Made by a program: the position numbers and the translations under genes. This document shows, in pieces, positions 26,554 through 37,664 of a DNA stretch of 64,000 nt. The notes below the pieces were generated by a model. It made no database searches and was not told where the DNA came from. It saw only the letters and a list, made by a program, of their open reading frames with translations. Each line of letters starts with the position of its first letter. The first letter of the stretch is position 1. Location: contig NZ_KI912148.1 in NCBI RefSeq assembly GCF_000517105.1, positions 2,189,812-2,253,811 on the forward strand, given 5' to 3'. This DNA is from Fischerella sp. PCC 9605. Its GTDB lineage: Bacteria; Cyanobacteriota; Cyanobacteriia; Cyanobacteriales; Nostocaceae.

Positions 26554-29500
26554 TCAACCTGCTTGAGCCAGTTGTTGTTGATTCAGGTAGTAGTAATGAC
26601 CTTTTTTGGCGATTAACTCGTCATGAGTACCGCTTTCTACTAATAGTCCGCGATCTAAAACCAGAATCAAATCAGCATTGCGTACAGTCGAGAGACGATG
26701 GGCAATGATTACACTTGTGCGTTCTTTGAGAATAGTTTTGAGATTGTTTTGAATAATGCGTTCTGATTCAGCGTCTAGATGACTGGTAGCTTCATCCAGA
26801 AGTAACAAGCGGGGATTTCCCAGTAAAGCACGGGCAATTGCTAGACGTTGGCGTTGTCCGCCAGAGAGCATTCCACCACCTTCACCGATTTGGGTTTCGT
26901 AACCTAATGGCAGTTGCTGAATAAATTCATCTGCCCCTGCCAATCTTGCTGCTTGAATAATTTCTTCTAATGAAGCATGGGGGTGAGCTATGGAAATGTT
27001 TTCCCGAATAGTCCCACCAAATAAAAAGGTGTCTTGGTCTACAACACCTATTTGAGAACGGAGCGATCGCAGGGAAATATTAGTGACATCATGACCGTCA
27101 ATCAATACCTTGCCATCAGTCGGTGGGTATAGACCCAGAATCAATTTGCTGAGAGTCGTTTTTCCAGAACCACTACGTCCTACCACAGCTACCATTTGCT
27201 CTGGCTGAATTTCAAAGCTAATATTTTCCAGCACGTTAGTTTCGCTTTCTGGGTGATAGCGGAAAGTGACATTATGAAAGCGAATATGACCGCGAAGACT
27301 ACCTAGGGTCTTGCGGGGTTTATTTTGCAAGTCTTCTTCTGGTTCTGCTTCTAAGACATCATTAATACGTTCGGTGGAAATGACGATTTCCTGCAATTGA
27401 TTCCACAGCTGTGAAAGCCTCTGAAAAGGACTGATGACATTACCCACCAACATGTTGAAAGCAACTAATTGACCCAAGGTGAGTTCCTCTTTAATCACCA
27501 ACGAGGCTCCAAACCAGAGTAATGAGGTATTCACAAAGGTTTCGATAGTACCGCTGATGATTTGTAGGCGGTTGCCAATCACCTGAGCATTGAAAGCTTT
27601 TTTGACCAAGTTATTCAGCAACTCTTCCCAATGCCAGCGCACCGTTTGTTCAATGGCCAATGAGCGAACAGTGCGAATTCCTGTTAGTGATTCGATCAGA
27701 TAGCTGTTTTCTTCAGCCCCAGCATTAAAAATCTCTCTGGAGATGCGGCGTAAAATACTTGTGCTAGCCAGCGCCAGAATAAAAAATGGTGGCACGGTAA
27801 ACAGCACAAATAATGCCATGCGCCAGCTATACCAAAACATCATGCCCAGATAGATCACCAATGTCAGCAAATCCAGCAAGATTGAGAGTGTCTCACCAGT
27901 TAGGAAGCGCTGAATTTTTTGGTTTTCTTGGACACGCGAGACAATGTCCCCGACGTAACGGGATTCAAAATACGACAAGGGCAAGCGGAAGGTATGTTTA
28001 ATAAATCCCACCAGCAGGGAAATGCTAACGCGGTTAGCAGTGTGATCCAGCAGATATTGCCGCACTCCATTCATGGCGACGCGGAACAAACCAAAAATGA
28101 TCATCCCTAAAACAACAGCATTTAGGGTGGTAACGCTGCGTTGCACCAGCACTCGGTCTAGTAGCAACTGGGTAAACACTGGTGTTACCAGTCCAAATAT
28201 CTGAATCAGCACTGAAGCGATGAAGACTTCTAGCAGTACCCAATAGTGAGGTTTGACTAACTCAAAAAACTTCCAGAAGCCTGCACTTTCATTCTTGGCA
28301 TCTTTTAGTAGGGCTGTGGGTTGCAGCAACAATGCGTAACCAGTCCAACCTTCCTTAAATTCCTTGGGAGTCAAGGCACGTTGACCGATGGCGGGATCGC
28401 CTACAATTACTTGCTTTCTAGTAATTTCATAGACGACGATGAAGTGCCTGCCTTCCCAGTGGGCGATCGCAGGTAGAGGTTGTTCTGCCAATTTATCGAA
28501 ACTGGCTCTGACGGGACGGGTAGCAAAACCGAGACCTTCTGCTGCTGTGGCGATCGCACGCAGAGATGCGCCACTGCGGCTGACGTTGGTCATATCTCGC
28601 AGGCGATTGACACTAAAGCGCTTACCCCAATAGTTACCTATCATCACCAAGCAAGCAGCGCCGCAGTCAGAAGCACTTTGTTGGGCATAAAAGGGATAGC
28701 GTCGAGTTAGGCGTCCCCACCAATGCCCTACTTGCACTTTCGGGCTGGGAAAATAAGGACGCGGTTTTTTTCGCTTTATTTTTGACTGTTTTGTGGCTGC
28801 TTCTGGCTGTGGAAAAGGAATAATTTTTCTATGAGTGTTAGGTCTTTGTGTTCTCAAGCCACCAAGCGGTGTTTCACTCTCATCAATAGTGGTTTGACGG
28901 TCGTCAGAGTCACTAAATTTCCCTAGTTGCGGCCAGTATTGCAGTGCTGTTTGCCAATCAGAAGTTTTCAGACAGTAAATAATTGTAGGTTTGAGCACCT
29001 GCCAACAAGCCTGCGCTCCCCCCGGAGCGTAGATATCCCCTGGTGTTAGTCTATGACCATGAGAATGCAGTAGTTCTCCTCGATAAACCAGCCACAATTG
29101 GCAATCTTGGGATAGTTCTACGGGTAGAGAGCCATTTTCCAGATTGTGCCGCTCACATAGAGAAAGAGCTTTCAGCATTTCTGGCACAATTTTCTGGCGC
29201 TGTGGTGAGTTTAGGCAATAACCAATCAGTAGATCCCAAATTTCTGCTTTTCGGTACAGGCGATCGCGGATCTGGGGATAATTGCCCATCAAAGCTTGTA
29301 GCATCTCACCCCTGAGATGGCAAAGCTTTAAGTTGTCAGAAGCTCTAGCTGCATATGGCTGGAAGTCTGCTGTGGGAAACAGCGTCATCTCACCAAACGA
29401 TCCCCCTACTGTGAGAGTGGCGATCAAGTTATCATAGCTATCGAGCAATCTGACTTTACCCGCAATGACTATATAAATTCCGGCACTCGCCTCTGTTGCG

Positions 29501-29673
29501 TGCCAGAACTGCTTCGCTATGGGTGGTTCTAAGATTTCCACCGCCGCCAAACAGTTTTCCAATTCCTCTTGTGAAAGCGTCTCACCCAGAATCATGGTGA
29601 GTTGCTGATCTACTAGCTGTTGCTCGGGAAACACAGATGGCACCTCCTCACCTCCAGAAAGAATCTTTTTCAT
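26554..29673 (-). CDS. C39-peptidase ABC exporter with N-terminal cyclic-nucleotide-binding-like domains
   Basis: About 1039 residues. Two cNMP-binding-like modules (around 60-145, AGIYIVIAGKVRLLD; and about 190-245) are followed by a C39 peptidase domain with the catalytic cysteine in SASDCGAACLVMIGN (about residue 337), the histidine in EGRHFIVVYEI and the aspartate in IVGDPAIG. The ABC membrane domain follows, then the nucleotide-binding domain with Walker A VVGRSGSGKTTLSK, signature LSGGQRQRLAIARAL and Walker B RLLLLDEATSHLD. All residues needed to cut after Gly-Gly and export are present. The ATG at 29673 is chosen over a TTG at 29688. This is the natural exporter for the four GG-leader peptides downstream. 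Confidence 0.93.
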   Translation of the reverse strand: MKKILSGGEEVPSVFPEQQLVDQQLTMILGETLSQEELENCLAAVEILEPPIAKQFWHATEASAGIYIVIAGKVRLLDSYDNLIATLTVGGSFGEMTLFPTADFQPYAARASDNLKLCHLRGEMLQALMGNYPQIRDRLYRKAEIWDLLIGYCLNSPQRQKIVPEMLKALSLCERHNLENGSLPVELSQDCQLWLVYRGELLHSHGHRLTPGDIYAPGGAQACWQVLKPTIIYCLKTSDWQTALQYWPQLGKFSDSDDRQTTIDESETPLGGLRTQRPNTHRKIIPFPQPEAATKQSKIKRKKPRPYFPSPKVQVGHWWGRLTRRYPFYAQQSASDCGAACLVMIGNYWGKRFSVNRLRDMTNVSRSGASLRAIATAAEGLGFATRPVRASFDKLAEQPLPAIAHWEGRHFIVVYEITRKQVIVGDPAIGQRALTPKEFKEGWTGYALLLQPTALLKDAKNESAGFWKFFELVKPHYWVLLEVFIASVLIQIFGLVTPVFTQLLLDRVLVQRSVTTLNAVVLGMIIFGLFRVAMNGVRQYLLDHTANRVSISLLVGFIKHTFRLPLSYFESRYVGDIVSRVQENQKIQRFLTGETLSILLDLLTLVIYLGMMFWYSWRMALFVLFTVPPFFILALASTSILRRISREIFNAGAEENSYLIESLTGIRTVRSLAIEQTVRWHWEELLNNLVKKAFNAQVIGNRLQIISGTIETFVNTSLLWFGASLVIKEELTLGQLVAFNMLVGNVISPFQRLSQLWNQLQEIVISTERINDVLEAEPEEDLQNKPRKTLGSLRGHIRFHNVTFRYHPESETNVLENISFEIQPEQMVAVVGRSGSGKTTLSKLILGLYPPTDGKVLIDGHDVTNISLRSLRSQIGVVDQDTFLFGGTIRENISIAHPHASLEEIIQAARLAGADEFIQQLPLGYETQIGEGGGMLSGGQRQRLAIARALLGNPRLLLLDEATSHLDAESERIIQNNLKTILKERTSVIIAHRLSTVRNADLILVLDRGLLVESGTHDELIAKKGHYYYLNQQQLAQAG

Positions 29674-31513
29674 GAAAACTAGGCTCAAAAAATTTGCGTG
29701 ACAAGTAGCAAATTGATTGTGTGTCTGACAGCCACATCAATCATTTAAAGATTTCGAGCCAATCAGGGAGTCCTGGCGGTAAGGAGGTAGATAAATTCCT
29801 CTGCTTTAACAAAGCCTTCAGCGGTGTTAAAAATTTGCTGCGGAGCTTGTCGCCACTTTTAAAAGCTTGACACTTGAAAGCTTGATATTGACTAGAATGA
29901 AGTGTCATAATTATCGCTAGTTGCCGTCAATCGCAAAATGCGGGCATATAAATCCGCTGCAGTTGTGGAAACTCTCTTAGCCAATGTTTCACAGCTGCTC
30001 GACTTGTTAGCCCTCAAAGGCTAATTCAAGGAGTTACATGATGTGCAACTAAGACTGGGAGCTTCCCCCCTGGTGTTTAGGGAGTCTAGGGGGGCTGTTC
30101 TCGGTTGAGCGCAAACTTCGGAGGATCTTTCCCTTAGTGTTTAGGGACTTTAAGGGATGTAGTAAAGTTTGGCTGATATATCGATTAGTATAGCTCCCAA
30201 GTTGATGTACCTCTTTTGGAAGAAAAGGGCAAGCGCAACCTTATGAGTGCATCACATTACTCATGGAATTATGTTAAATAAACAAAATCTTGATATTTAG
30301 GATGTCCTTACCAATAGACATCGGTATTTACCTGATGAGCAGTAGCATGCAACCCTGAACATATAAGAAAAAAACATGGCTGTTGTATCCTTAAAAAACA
30401 ACAGTAAACTAAAAACCATCTTAGCCAGCGAGCCATTCACTGGTTAAAACATATATCTGACACAAAACTATTCCGCAATTTAATCTCAAAGGTGTAAAAA
30501 AGGAATCTTTCTCGGTTTGCGTCAAAAGGTTAACGATCACATAAATACTCATAGAACCGTCGCAACCCCTATTTTTGTGTTTTGAGAGATTTTTAGTAAA
30601 TCTATCAAAAGGCTGAATTAACTACATCAAAATCTTTTTTGTTAAACAGGTTACAAAAATTTGGAAGAAGTTTATGCTCTCAAAAATATAAGCTTCTGAA
30701 GTTAAACACTAGCGCAAGATTTCCTAATAATTGTTGCACTAAGTCTCCGTCACTCTTTTGTAACCGACATATTGTGCTAAACCCGGATATATTGCAAAAA
30801 ATCCAGAATTTTTGAAGGAAAACGCCAATAAGTAACTATTTGTTCCTGCAATTTGTAGAAATCTTATACCGCTATTTTGTATATTTACAAACATTTTGTC
30901 AACAGATTTTGATCAAATTTACAATATTTTGCTACTACTTCACGTTCTCTTCATAAACTCTTTAATATTAGAGATTTGTCAATTATAAAACCTTTTTGAT
31001 TTAGAGTATTTTTTATACAGTAATCACATATATATTGTGAACAACATACGGATACGATAGTCTGAATAGTAGATGCTTTGAAGCATTTTCCGGATAGGGA
31101 TTTGAATCGGTGAGAATTAGTGCTTAAGTGGCACTACCAAGATTAAGTATATAGAAAACAATCATGAGATAGCGACTTTAATACACATTAGCTTGGTTGG
31201 GTACTGCTGTAAAAAAACTTATATTCATGTAATTTAGAGTAATTCTATATTTGGCTTTAAAACAATTACATCATATTTTCTTACAAAAGACATAAGTTTT
31301 TGATTCTACAAATTTAAGCATCTATCTATAGTCTGAAAATAATATAAGGAAAATAATGACTTGCTCTCTTGGATCTAGCAAATTTCCAATGAAATGAATA
31401 ATTGGGGATTAGAGTCACAAGAAGAAGTTATAAAAGAATTGCCTCCACGCAAGGAACGCTATTTTTATTTGTATAAATATTAATAAGTATTAGAATGAAT
31501 ACTTTATCTTAAG
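29674..31513. other. 1.8-kb gap upstream of the exporter operon
   Basis: No credible long gene on either strand. Near 30060-30165 two related hairpins occur (CCCCCCTGGTGTTTAGGGAG..., TCCCTTAGTGTTTAGGGACT...). The rest is AT-rich. A 23-codon frame at 30376-30447 (starts MAVVSLKNNSKLKTILASE) is the only short one that looks protein-like. The length suggests a long leader or regulatory region for the exporter, or a decayed gene. Confidence 0.5.
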
Positions 31514-32251
31514 TCAAAAAGAATGCAATATGTAATCTATCTCAGCAGTTAACCACTGTTGAAACATATTATTGAGAATTTCTTCATACCTTTGGTGTGT
31601 TAATTCTGCTGGTATAAACTCTTCAACCATAAGCAAATGATAACCTTGCTCAGTTTTAACTGGACCTATTAACTGTTTAGGTGGAGTACTAAATGCAATC
31701 GCTGCTAAATCTGGTTGGATAGCCCAGCGATAAATTTTTCCTTCATAACCACACTTGTGCCTGCGGTTATCATCAATATCGTAAACATGAGCCGCTTCAT
31801 AAAAACTGATTTCACCTTCTTCAATTTGATAGTAAAGTTCTTGAGCAAGTTTTTCATGAGCAAATATTATCTGATAAAAGATTGCTTGCTCAAACTCTAG
31901 GCGATTTTGGATAAAAAACTTTTCTACTTCTTCGGCAAATAGTGTCTGTGCTAATTTTTGAGCCAGTAGCCGATTGCGAATTCCGATTTCCCAATCATGA
32001 GGACTAACAAATTGCTCTGCTAACCATGCCAAGGTGTCTGCTGCTTTCTCCAAACGCTTTTCACGACGTTGATTATCTGCTTCACCTTCAATTTCCTCTG
32101 CTGTTACATTTATCCCTTTTTCTTCAGCTACATGCTGTATCACTTTTTGAGACAAAATATTTTGATATACCTCTCTCAAACTCATTTCACTTTTGAGATA
32201 GTTGACAATTTCCTCCGGGGCTATACTTATTTGAGAGAAATCATTATACAT
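31514..32251 (-). CDS. Second PpiC/SurA-like protein
   Basis: A 245-residue relative of the protein at 24004-24783: same order of SurA_N-like helices (LSQKVIQHVAEEKGINVTAE) and parvulin-like half (LAQELYYQIEEGEISFYEAA, AIAFSTPPKQLIGPVKTEQG, YHLLMVEEFIP). It is separated from the exporter by 1.8 kb but on the same strand, so it may be a second chaperone for the same secretion system. No signal peptide. Confidence 0.8.
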   Translation of the reverse strand: MYNDFSQISIAPEEIVNYLKSEMSLREVYQNILSQKVIQHVAEEKGINVTAEEIEGEADNQRREKRLEKAADTLAWLAEQFVSPHDWEIGIRNRLLAQKLAQTLFAEEVEKFFIQNRLEFEQAIFYQIIFAHEKLAQELYYQIEEGEISFYEAAHVYDIDDNRRHKCGYEGKIYRWAIQPDLAAIAFSTPPKQLIGPVKTEQGYHLLMVEEFIPAELTHQRYEEILNNMFQQWLTAEIDYILHSF

Positions 32252-32862
32252 AAAACATGATTAGTAAAAATAAGTATCTGTTGGTTCAATTAAAAATAAT
32301 TATCCAAAAATGATTTATATTAAACTTTTATCTCAAATAAAATAAATATAAATTGTCGAAAATACTTAAAATTTCGTTATATTTCGGTATTTTAGAATGT
32401 ATTGCAAATGCTTAATAAGCTGTAGAATTTACTCACAATAATTTTATTAAAAGGTGATATATTTCAGCTTTCTAACAACTTCATGATTACCTTTGTAGTA
32501 ATTTTAAAGTGTTAATTGTTTAAGTAGGGGCGTAGACGCCCGTCAGAGCAGCTTCTCGTAGAGTACCCGGAAGGCTTCTAGAACGTCGATTCAGTATTCA
32601 GAAATTGTCTTTATAGGTGAGACAAGGGAGAGTGGGCAGAGACACCCTTCGGGAAGTCAAAAGTACCAAGTCAAAAGCATGCCCAAGGGGCGCAGCGTAG
32701 ACGCCCTTTGGGCGACTTCCCGTAGGGTAGGGTCAAAATTAAAATCTTTACTTTTGACTTTTGACTTTTGACTTTTGACTTTTCTTCCCCCTTGTCCTCC
32801 TTGTCATTTGAAGATTGCTGTTGTTAACTACTAAATTATTAACAACTAACAACAAGAGTGTT
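32252..32862. other. Gap with dispersed repeats
   Basis: No gene seen. Contains fragments of a Nostoc-type repeat (GTAGACGCCC, GGCGACTTCCCGTAGGGTAG) near 32526-32735 and a tandem TTTTGACTTTTGACTTTTGA at about 32753-32782. Confidence 0.6.
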
Positions 32863-33060
32863 TTAGTAAGCTAAATTCTCTAGAGTTTCCCGCAAATAAT
32901 GCTGTACCTGTTGCTCAAGACTGAGCTTTTGGAATTGTACATCGCGTTCCAACAGCCAGCTTTGGAAACCAGAACTAGCAGCGATCGCGCACTTTAAACT
33001 ATTCCATATTTCGGTATCATAAGCGAATTGGCGATCGCTGGAAGTTTGAATTTGAGCCAT
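32863..33060 (-). CDS. Small hypothetical protein (65 aa)
   Basis: Starts MAQIQTSSDRQFAYDTEIWN and ends YLRETLENLAY. It has coding-like HIP1 sites and an ordered helix-rich composition (LKCAIAASSGFQSWLLERDV). It stands alone between repeat-filled gaps. Similar short cyanobacterial proteins are known without function; no domain recognised. Confidence 0.65.
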   Translation of the reverse strand: MAQIQTSSDRQFAYDTEIWNSLKCAIAASSGFQSWLLERDVQFQKLSLEQQVQHYLRETLENLAY

Positions 33061-33284
33061 AGTTCTTCAGTCCTTGATTGTAGCTTGATTAGTATACTTA
33101 TCTGCATTGATTGATTGCAGTATGATTTGCGTGCGGGTTCCTACATCCCTTTTGGGATTAAAAGAACTAGGGCAAGATTTGATTATCCCGCACCTTTGCT
33201 ATTATAAAATCTTGCTAGATCTGTTTTAAAGGTAATATTTCTATGGCAGCAAATTCTGTTTCATTTGTGACCAAATAGGATGCA

Positions 33285-33389
33285 ATGCTTACGGGAAAGC
33301 GCTACAACATATTGTTTTCCAAAAGGCAAAATCTGCTTGCAGATAGTCTCAGGCGCCTGCAATCGGAGTTAGAAACCAAACAAAATTAA
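33285..33389 (+). CDS. Very small possible protein (34 aa)
   Basis: The ATG after ATAGGATGCA opens MLTGKRYNILFSKRQNLLAD and the frame ends ELETKQN. The charged amphipathic helix is protein-like, but the frame is short and could be chance. The rest of the 33061-33790 gap shows no supported gene; a longer plus-strand frame at 33487-33756 has no family signal. Confidence 0.3.
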   Translation: MLTGKRYNILFSKRQNLLADSLRRLQSELETKQN

Positions 33390-33790
33390 CTACTTTTAGA
33401 GTAAATAGAGCAAATAATTAAACTAATCATACTGCTGCCAATAGTGTTAGTTCAAAATTTAAATTTCTTAATTAAAAATAGAATTTTTGCTAATTCTAGA
33501 TATAAATACTAACTGTGGCTCATTGAAAACTCACCAAGCTAGAGAGAGATTTAGATTAGTGATGCACCACAGCAGTCTTAACGTACGTCTGTGGCTTGAC
33601 GGGAAGAATGGGAGATGCAGCGATGTAAATTCGATAACGAGGAGAACTAGAGAGGTGCTGACGCAGAGAGTGTTTGATTTTTTCTCCGCGTCTTATAGTC
33701 TCCGTGTCTGGTGTGTTCTCTTGATTCGCGCGTCCGGTGTGTCAGCTCCAATATGAAGTGTCCACTTCCTCTCCCGCTCTGCCACTGTCG

Positions 33791-36700
33791 TTATCTCGCA
33801 GCAGCCGAGAGGGTACGGCGCTTAGTCACCATCTGGTAGGCTTCAATGATGTCGCCTTCCGTCCAGTCACTGTATTTGTCAACACCAACACCACATTCAT
33901 AGCCTGCGTTGACTTCACGCGCATCTTCTCTCATACGTTTGAGTGAATCTAGAACACCTTCGTAGACTACCTTACCACCACGACGCACCCGCAGTTTGCA
34001 GTTGCGAACTAGCTTGCCAGACTGAACGTAGCAACCAGCAACAGCGCCGCGACCTACGGGGAAGACAGCACGCACTTCTGCTTGACCCAGAGGTTCTTCT
34101 ACTAATTCTGGCTCCAACAAACCTTCCAAAGCATCTTGGATGTCTTCTAGGAGTTTGTAGATGATGTTGTATTCGCGTACATCTACACCAGCTTCATCGG
34201 CGGCTTGTCTAGCGCCACTAGCGTAGGTGGTGTTGAAGCCGATGATTACAGCTCCACTTGCAGCTGCCAGGTCAATATCTGTCTGGGTAATTTCTCCAGC
34301 TGACGCCAACAGCAAGCGAATTTGCACTTCGTTTTGCGGAATTTGCTTGAGCGATCCCACAATTGCTTCTACAGAACCTTGTACGTCTCCCTTCAGAATC
34401 AAGTTGAGTTCTTTCAACTCGCCTTCTTGGGCTTGAGCCGAAATGCTGGTCAAGGTAACGCGCCCTTGCATGAGGCGGGATTGACGCTGTTTTTCAGCGC
34501 GATCTGTCGCGAGCGCTCGTGCTTCTTTCTCATTCAGGAAGACCTCAAACTCATCTCCAGCCGCTGGCACGTCACTTAAACCCAGTACCTCAACGGCAAA
34601 GGAGGGAGTAGCTGCTTCTACTTTTCTAGCACGGTCATCGATCATTGCCCGGACTTTACCAAATACCGAGCCAGCCACCAAGATGTCGCCTACCCGCAGC
34701 GTACCATTCTGCACCAGCAGGGTAGCAACTGCACCTTTGGCTTTATCTAAGTGAGCTTCAATTACTGTTCCCTTAGCAGAACGGTCTGGATTGGCATTTA
34801 GTTCTTCCACCTCTGCTACTAAGAGAATCATCTCTAGCAGGGTATCGAGGTTTTCGCCTTTGATCGCACTCACGGGAACCATAATTGTTTCGCCACCCCA
34901 TTCTTCTGGAGTTAGACCATAGTTTGTCAACTCTTGCTTGACTCGGTCTGGCTGAGCACCTTCTTTGTCGATTTTATTAATTGCTACGACAATTGGCACT
35001 TCTGCGGCTTTCGCGTGGCTGATCGCTTCAATCGTTTGAGGACGCACACCATCATCAGCTGCCACTACCAATATGGCAATATCTGTGACTCGTGCTCCTC
35101 GTGCCCGCATCGCTGTGAAGGCTTCGTGACCAGGCGTATCCAAAAATACTACTTGTTGGACTTTGCCATCGTGTTCTACGTCTACGTGGTATGCGCCGAT
35201 GTGCTGTGTAATACCACCAGCTTCTCCTGCCGCTACCTTGGTATTGCGAATCGAGTCGAGTAAAGTAGTTTTCCCGTGGTCTACGTGACCCATAATCGTC
35301 ACTACGGGCGGACGCCGCTGGAGGTTTTCCAGGTCTGCCACATCCAGCATTTCTGTGACTTTGCGGGCTTCTGCTTCTGGTTCTTGAGTTTCTACTTCTA
35401 CTTCTAGTTCGTTGGCGATCAAGGTGATGGTGGGAATATCTAAACTTTGGGTGATACTCACCGCCATGCCTTTGAGGAACAGGATTTTCACAATCTCTGT
35501 ATCGGCAACCGCCAAGGCATCAGCCAACTCTTGCACGGTCATCGTGCCTGTGACAATCAGTTTTTCAGGGCGTTCGCGCTTTTGCTCCTGTGGGCGACGT
35601 TGTTGTTGTTCGCTACGAGCTTGAGTTGGCTTTCTCGTTGGTTTAGCAGTGGCTGCCACAGCAGCAGGTTGGGCTGGTTTAGCAGCCTTGGGTTTGGGCG
35701 GACGAACGATCGCATTGCTGATTTGAATAGCAGCGGCTGCTACATCTGAATCTTCATCTTCGAGGAAATCTTCGTCCTCAAAATCATCAACAATGGGTTT
35801 GAGGCGTTTACCTTTGGCAGCTGCTTTGGCTTTGGCAGCCTCTTTGACTTCATCAATCTCTTCCTCTGGCTGCCACTTTTTACCAAGTTTTGGTTGACGA
35901 GGTGGCGTGGGCCGCTTGAGTTCGATGATTTCGGTTGATTCGACCTCTAGGTCTGGTTCTTCTTCGGATACCTGTGGTTTTCCAGGTGTTGCTGGCACAG
36001 GTTTTGATAGTGTTGCCGCTGCTGGCTGTTGACCTGGACGTACTGGTGGTCTTGGTTTTGGTAGTTCACTTGGTGCAGAAGTTCCTCTATCTTTTTGATC
36101 CGATTTCGGCTGGGGGCCAGGGGAACGCGTCGGTTTCGGAGGCTGTTGAGTAGTTTGTGCACCGTCTGCACTTACCGGAGTCTGTGGTTTACCCTTGCCC
36201 TTATCCCGATCGCGAGGCTGTTCGCGAACTTGGTCGCGATCGCGTTTGAGGATCGGTTTTTCTGCTTGATGAGCTTGGGGTGCCGATTGAGGCTTTTCCA
36301 CAGAAGGTCTTGCGGGTGGAGCAACCAGTTGTGGTTTTTGGGGTTTTTCTGGTTTCGGCTTTTGAGGCACAGAGGAAGGTGCTTCTGGTTTTTCCGCTGC
36401 CATTTTTTCCACTGGCTGGGTTGGCTTGGGCGTTTGCTCGGCTTCTGTCACAGCTGTTTGTTGTGAGGTCTCAGACTGATTCCGGGGTACAGGTCGAATG
36501 GGTGCCGTCGGCTTCATGGATGAGACTGGTGTAGCGAAAGGTCTGGGGGCTGAAAGAGGAGTAACCTCAGAAGAAGCAAATTCGGTATTGGTAGCAGCCG
36601 ACGCTTCCGGGGCGTTGGCAGCATTGTTTTTAGGTGGTTGTGGTTTGCGAATTTCTAACAATTCTTGTTTTTGTGATGCAGCAGGTCTATTTCGGGAGGC

Positions 36701-36937
36701 TATTTGTAGTTTATGTGGTTTATGGCTGGTTGCACCATGATGCTCTTTTTTTGGCATCGGGTGCGTAGCTGCCAGTTTTTCTGCTTGGGAACGAATGCGT
36801 TCCGCTTCGGACTCGGTGATTGTGCTGCTATGGCTTTTGACCGCGATATTGAGCTGGTCGCAAATTGCTAATAGCTCTTTGTTATCCAAATTCAATTCCT
36901 TTGATAATTCGTAGATTCTAACTTTGCCGTTGTTCAT
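33791..36937 (-). CDS. infB: Translation initiation factor IF-2
   Basis: A 1048-residue GTPase that places initiator tRNA on the 30S ribosome. The first 450 residues are a Pro/Lys/Ala-rich linker typical of long cyanobacterial IF-2, preceded by an IF2_N helix ([20 protein letters not shown]). A second IF2_N module ([20 protein letters not shown]) precedes the G domain: G1 [16 protein letters not shown]3 [10 protein letters not shown]4 AINKIDKEG. The C-terminal IF-2 domains end [15 protein letters not shown]. Strong AAGGGGAAGAG upstream. Last gene of the rimP-nusA-ylxR-infB group. Confidence 0.98.
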   Translation of the reverse strand: MNNGKVRIYELSKELNLDNKELLAICDQLNIAVKSHSSTITESEAERIRSQAEKLAATHPMPKKEHHGATSHKPHKLQIASRNRPAASQKQELLEIRKPQPPKNNAANAPEASAATNTEFASSEVTPLSAPRPFATPVSSMKPTAPIRPVPRNQSETSQQTAVTEAEQTPKPTQPVEKMAAEKPEAPSSVPQKPKPEKPQKPQLVAPPARPSVEKPQSAPQAHQAEKPILKRDRDQVREQPRDRDKGKGKPQTPVSADGAQTTQQPPKPTRSPGPQPKSDQKDRGTSAPSELPKPRPPVRPGQQPAAATLSKPVPATPGKPQVSEEEPDLEVESTEIIELKRPTPPRQPKLGKKWQPEEEIDEVKEAAKAKAAAKGKRLKPIVDDFEDEDFLEDEDSDVAAAAIQISNAIVRPPKPKAAKPAQPAAVAATAKPTRKPTQARSEQQQRRPQEQKRERPEKLIVTGTMTVQELADALAVADTEIVKILFLKGMAVSITQSLDIPTITLIANELEVEVETQEPEAEARKVTEMLDVADLENLQRRPPVVTIMGHVDHGKTTLLDSIRNTKVAAGEAGGITQHIGAYHVDVEHDGKVQQVVFLDTPGHEAFTAMRARGARVTDIAILVVAADDGVRPQTIEAISHAKAAEVPIVVAINKIDKEGAQPDRVKQELTNYGLTPEEWGGETIMVPVSAIKGENLDTLLEMILLVAEVEELNANPDRSAKGTVIEAHLDKAKGAVATLLVQNGTLRVGDILVAGSVFGKVRAMIDDRARKVEAATPSFAVEVLGLSDVPAAGDEFEVFLNEKEARALATDRAEKQRQSRLMQGRVTLTSISAQAQEGELKELNLILKGDVQGSVEAIVGSLKQIPQNEVQIRLLLASAGEITQTDIDLAAASGAVIIGFNTTYASGARQAADEAGVDVREYNIIYKLLEDIQDALEGLLEPELVEEPLGQAEVRAVFPVGRGAVAGCYVQSGKLVRNCKLRVRRGGKVVYEGVLDSLKRMREDAREVNAGYECGVGVDKYSDWTEGDIIEAYQMVTKRRTLSAAAR

Positions 36938-37359
36938 CCACTCTTCCCCTTTAATTTACAGTTTTAACGGATGGATGCCAGCTTTTGCGACATCTCCACC
37001 CTTTGATTACTGTTTTTAGGTTGCCGTTTTGTTGCCGGTGCCTCCAATCAGGAAAGAGAGATGTTTCGGTTTAAGGCTGGCATTGCCACCAGAAACGATG
37101 GTTGACGCCGAACTGCGCGTGGGCGCTACCAGATTGCAATTTTTTAATGTTTTGTTTTGCTGATTCTGAGTCTTCCACAACACATTGAGCGTAAATCTAT
37201 GTTTGGAGTGTTGTTTCGCCCCCTTTAGATATTAAAGAGCGATTTGCCAGACACCCTATTACTATTTTGGCATCAAATACGAGCATAACAGAGGGTGTGG
37301 CGATAGCGCTTGGGGTGCGGCTGTCGGCACAATTCCTCTGGGGATTACCGCCAAAGCAG
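36938..37359. other. Gap between infB and ylxR
   Basis: About 420 bases without a convincing gene. A minus-strand frame at 37197-37442 overlaps the ylxR end and is Cys/Ser-rich without family features. Translation of infB from a shared transcript with ylxR remains likely, as in other bacteria. Confidence 0.5.
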
Positions 37360-37635
37360 TTAAAGCTCGATTTGATTTGGGAGATTACTTTGGGATAGGC
37401 GCTGCCACAATGTTTGATACAGTGCTTCTGGCACTGATGCATGTAGCGATCGCCCTAGTTTGTTTTTTTTCTGAGCTACACTCAGGCAGCTTGCTTGTGG
37501 GCAAATATAGGCAGAACGCCCCATGCCCTCATCTAATTGTACCTGTCCAGATCCAAAGACGCGGACAATTCGCCAAAACTCGTTTTTTAGACCAACTTTG
37601 CGACAACTAATGCAGCGTCGATAGTTCGGTTTCAT
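37360..37635 (-). CDS. ylxR: YlxR-family (DUF448) RNA-binding protein
   Basis: A 91-residue protein with the hallmark RRCISCRKVGLKNEFWRIVR and the conserved GRSAYICPQASCLSVAQKK, which mark the YlxR/DUF448 family found between nusA and infB in most bacteria. It is thought to bind RNA or RNase P. Start chosen at the ATG 37635; a preceding TTG is in frame. It lies 29 bases after nusA. Confidence 0.93.
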   Translation of the reverse strand: MKPNYRRCISCRKVGLKNEFWRIVRVFGSGQVQLDEGMGRSAYICPQASCLSVAQKKNKLGRSLHASVPEALYQTLWQRLSQSNLPNQIEL

Positions 37636-37664
37636 CAATGTTAAAGTTTTAAAAAATTTTCTAG

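Noticed and set aside
33487-33756. Plus-strand 89-codon frame
   Set aside because: No recognisable motif or ribosome-binding site; runs into infB 3' flank.
35400-36740. Several plus-strand frames opposite infB
   Set aside because: They mirror the Pro/Lys/Ala-rich linker of IF-2 and show no family features.
37197-37442. Minus-strand frame overlapping ylxR
   Set aside because: Overlaps the real ylxR end in another frame; Cys/Ser-rich and unconserved in appearance.
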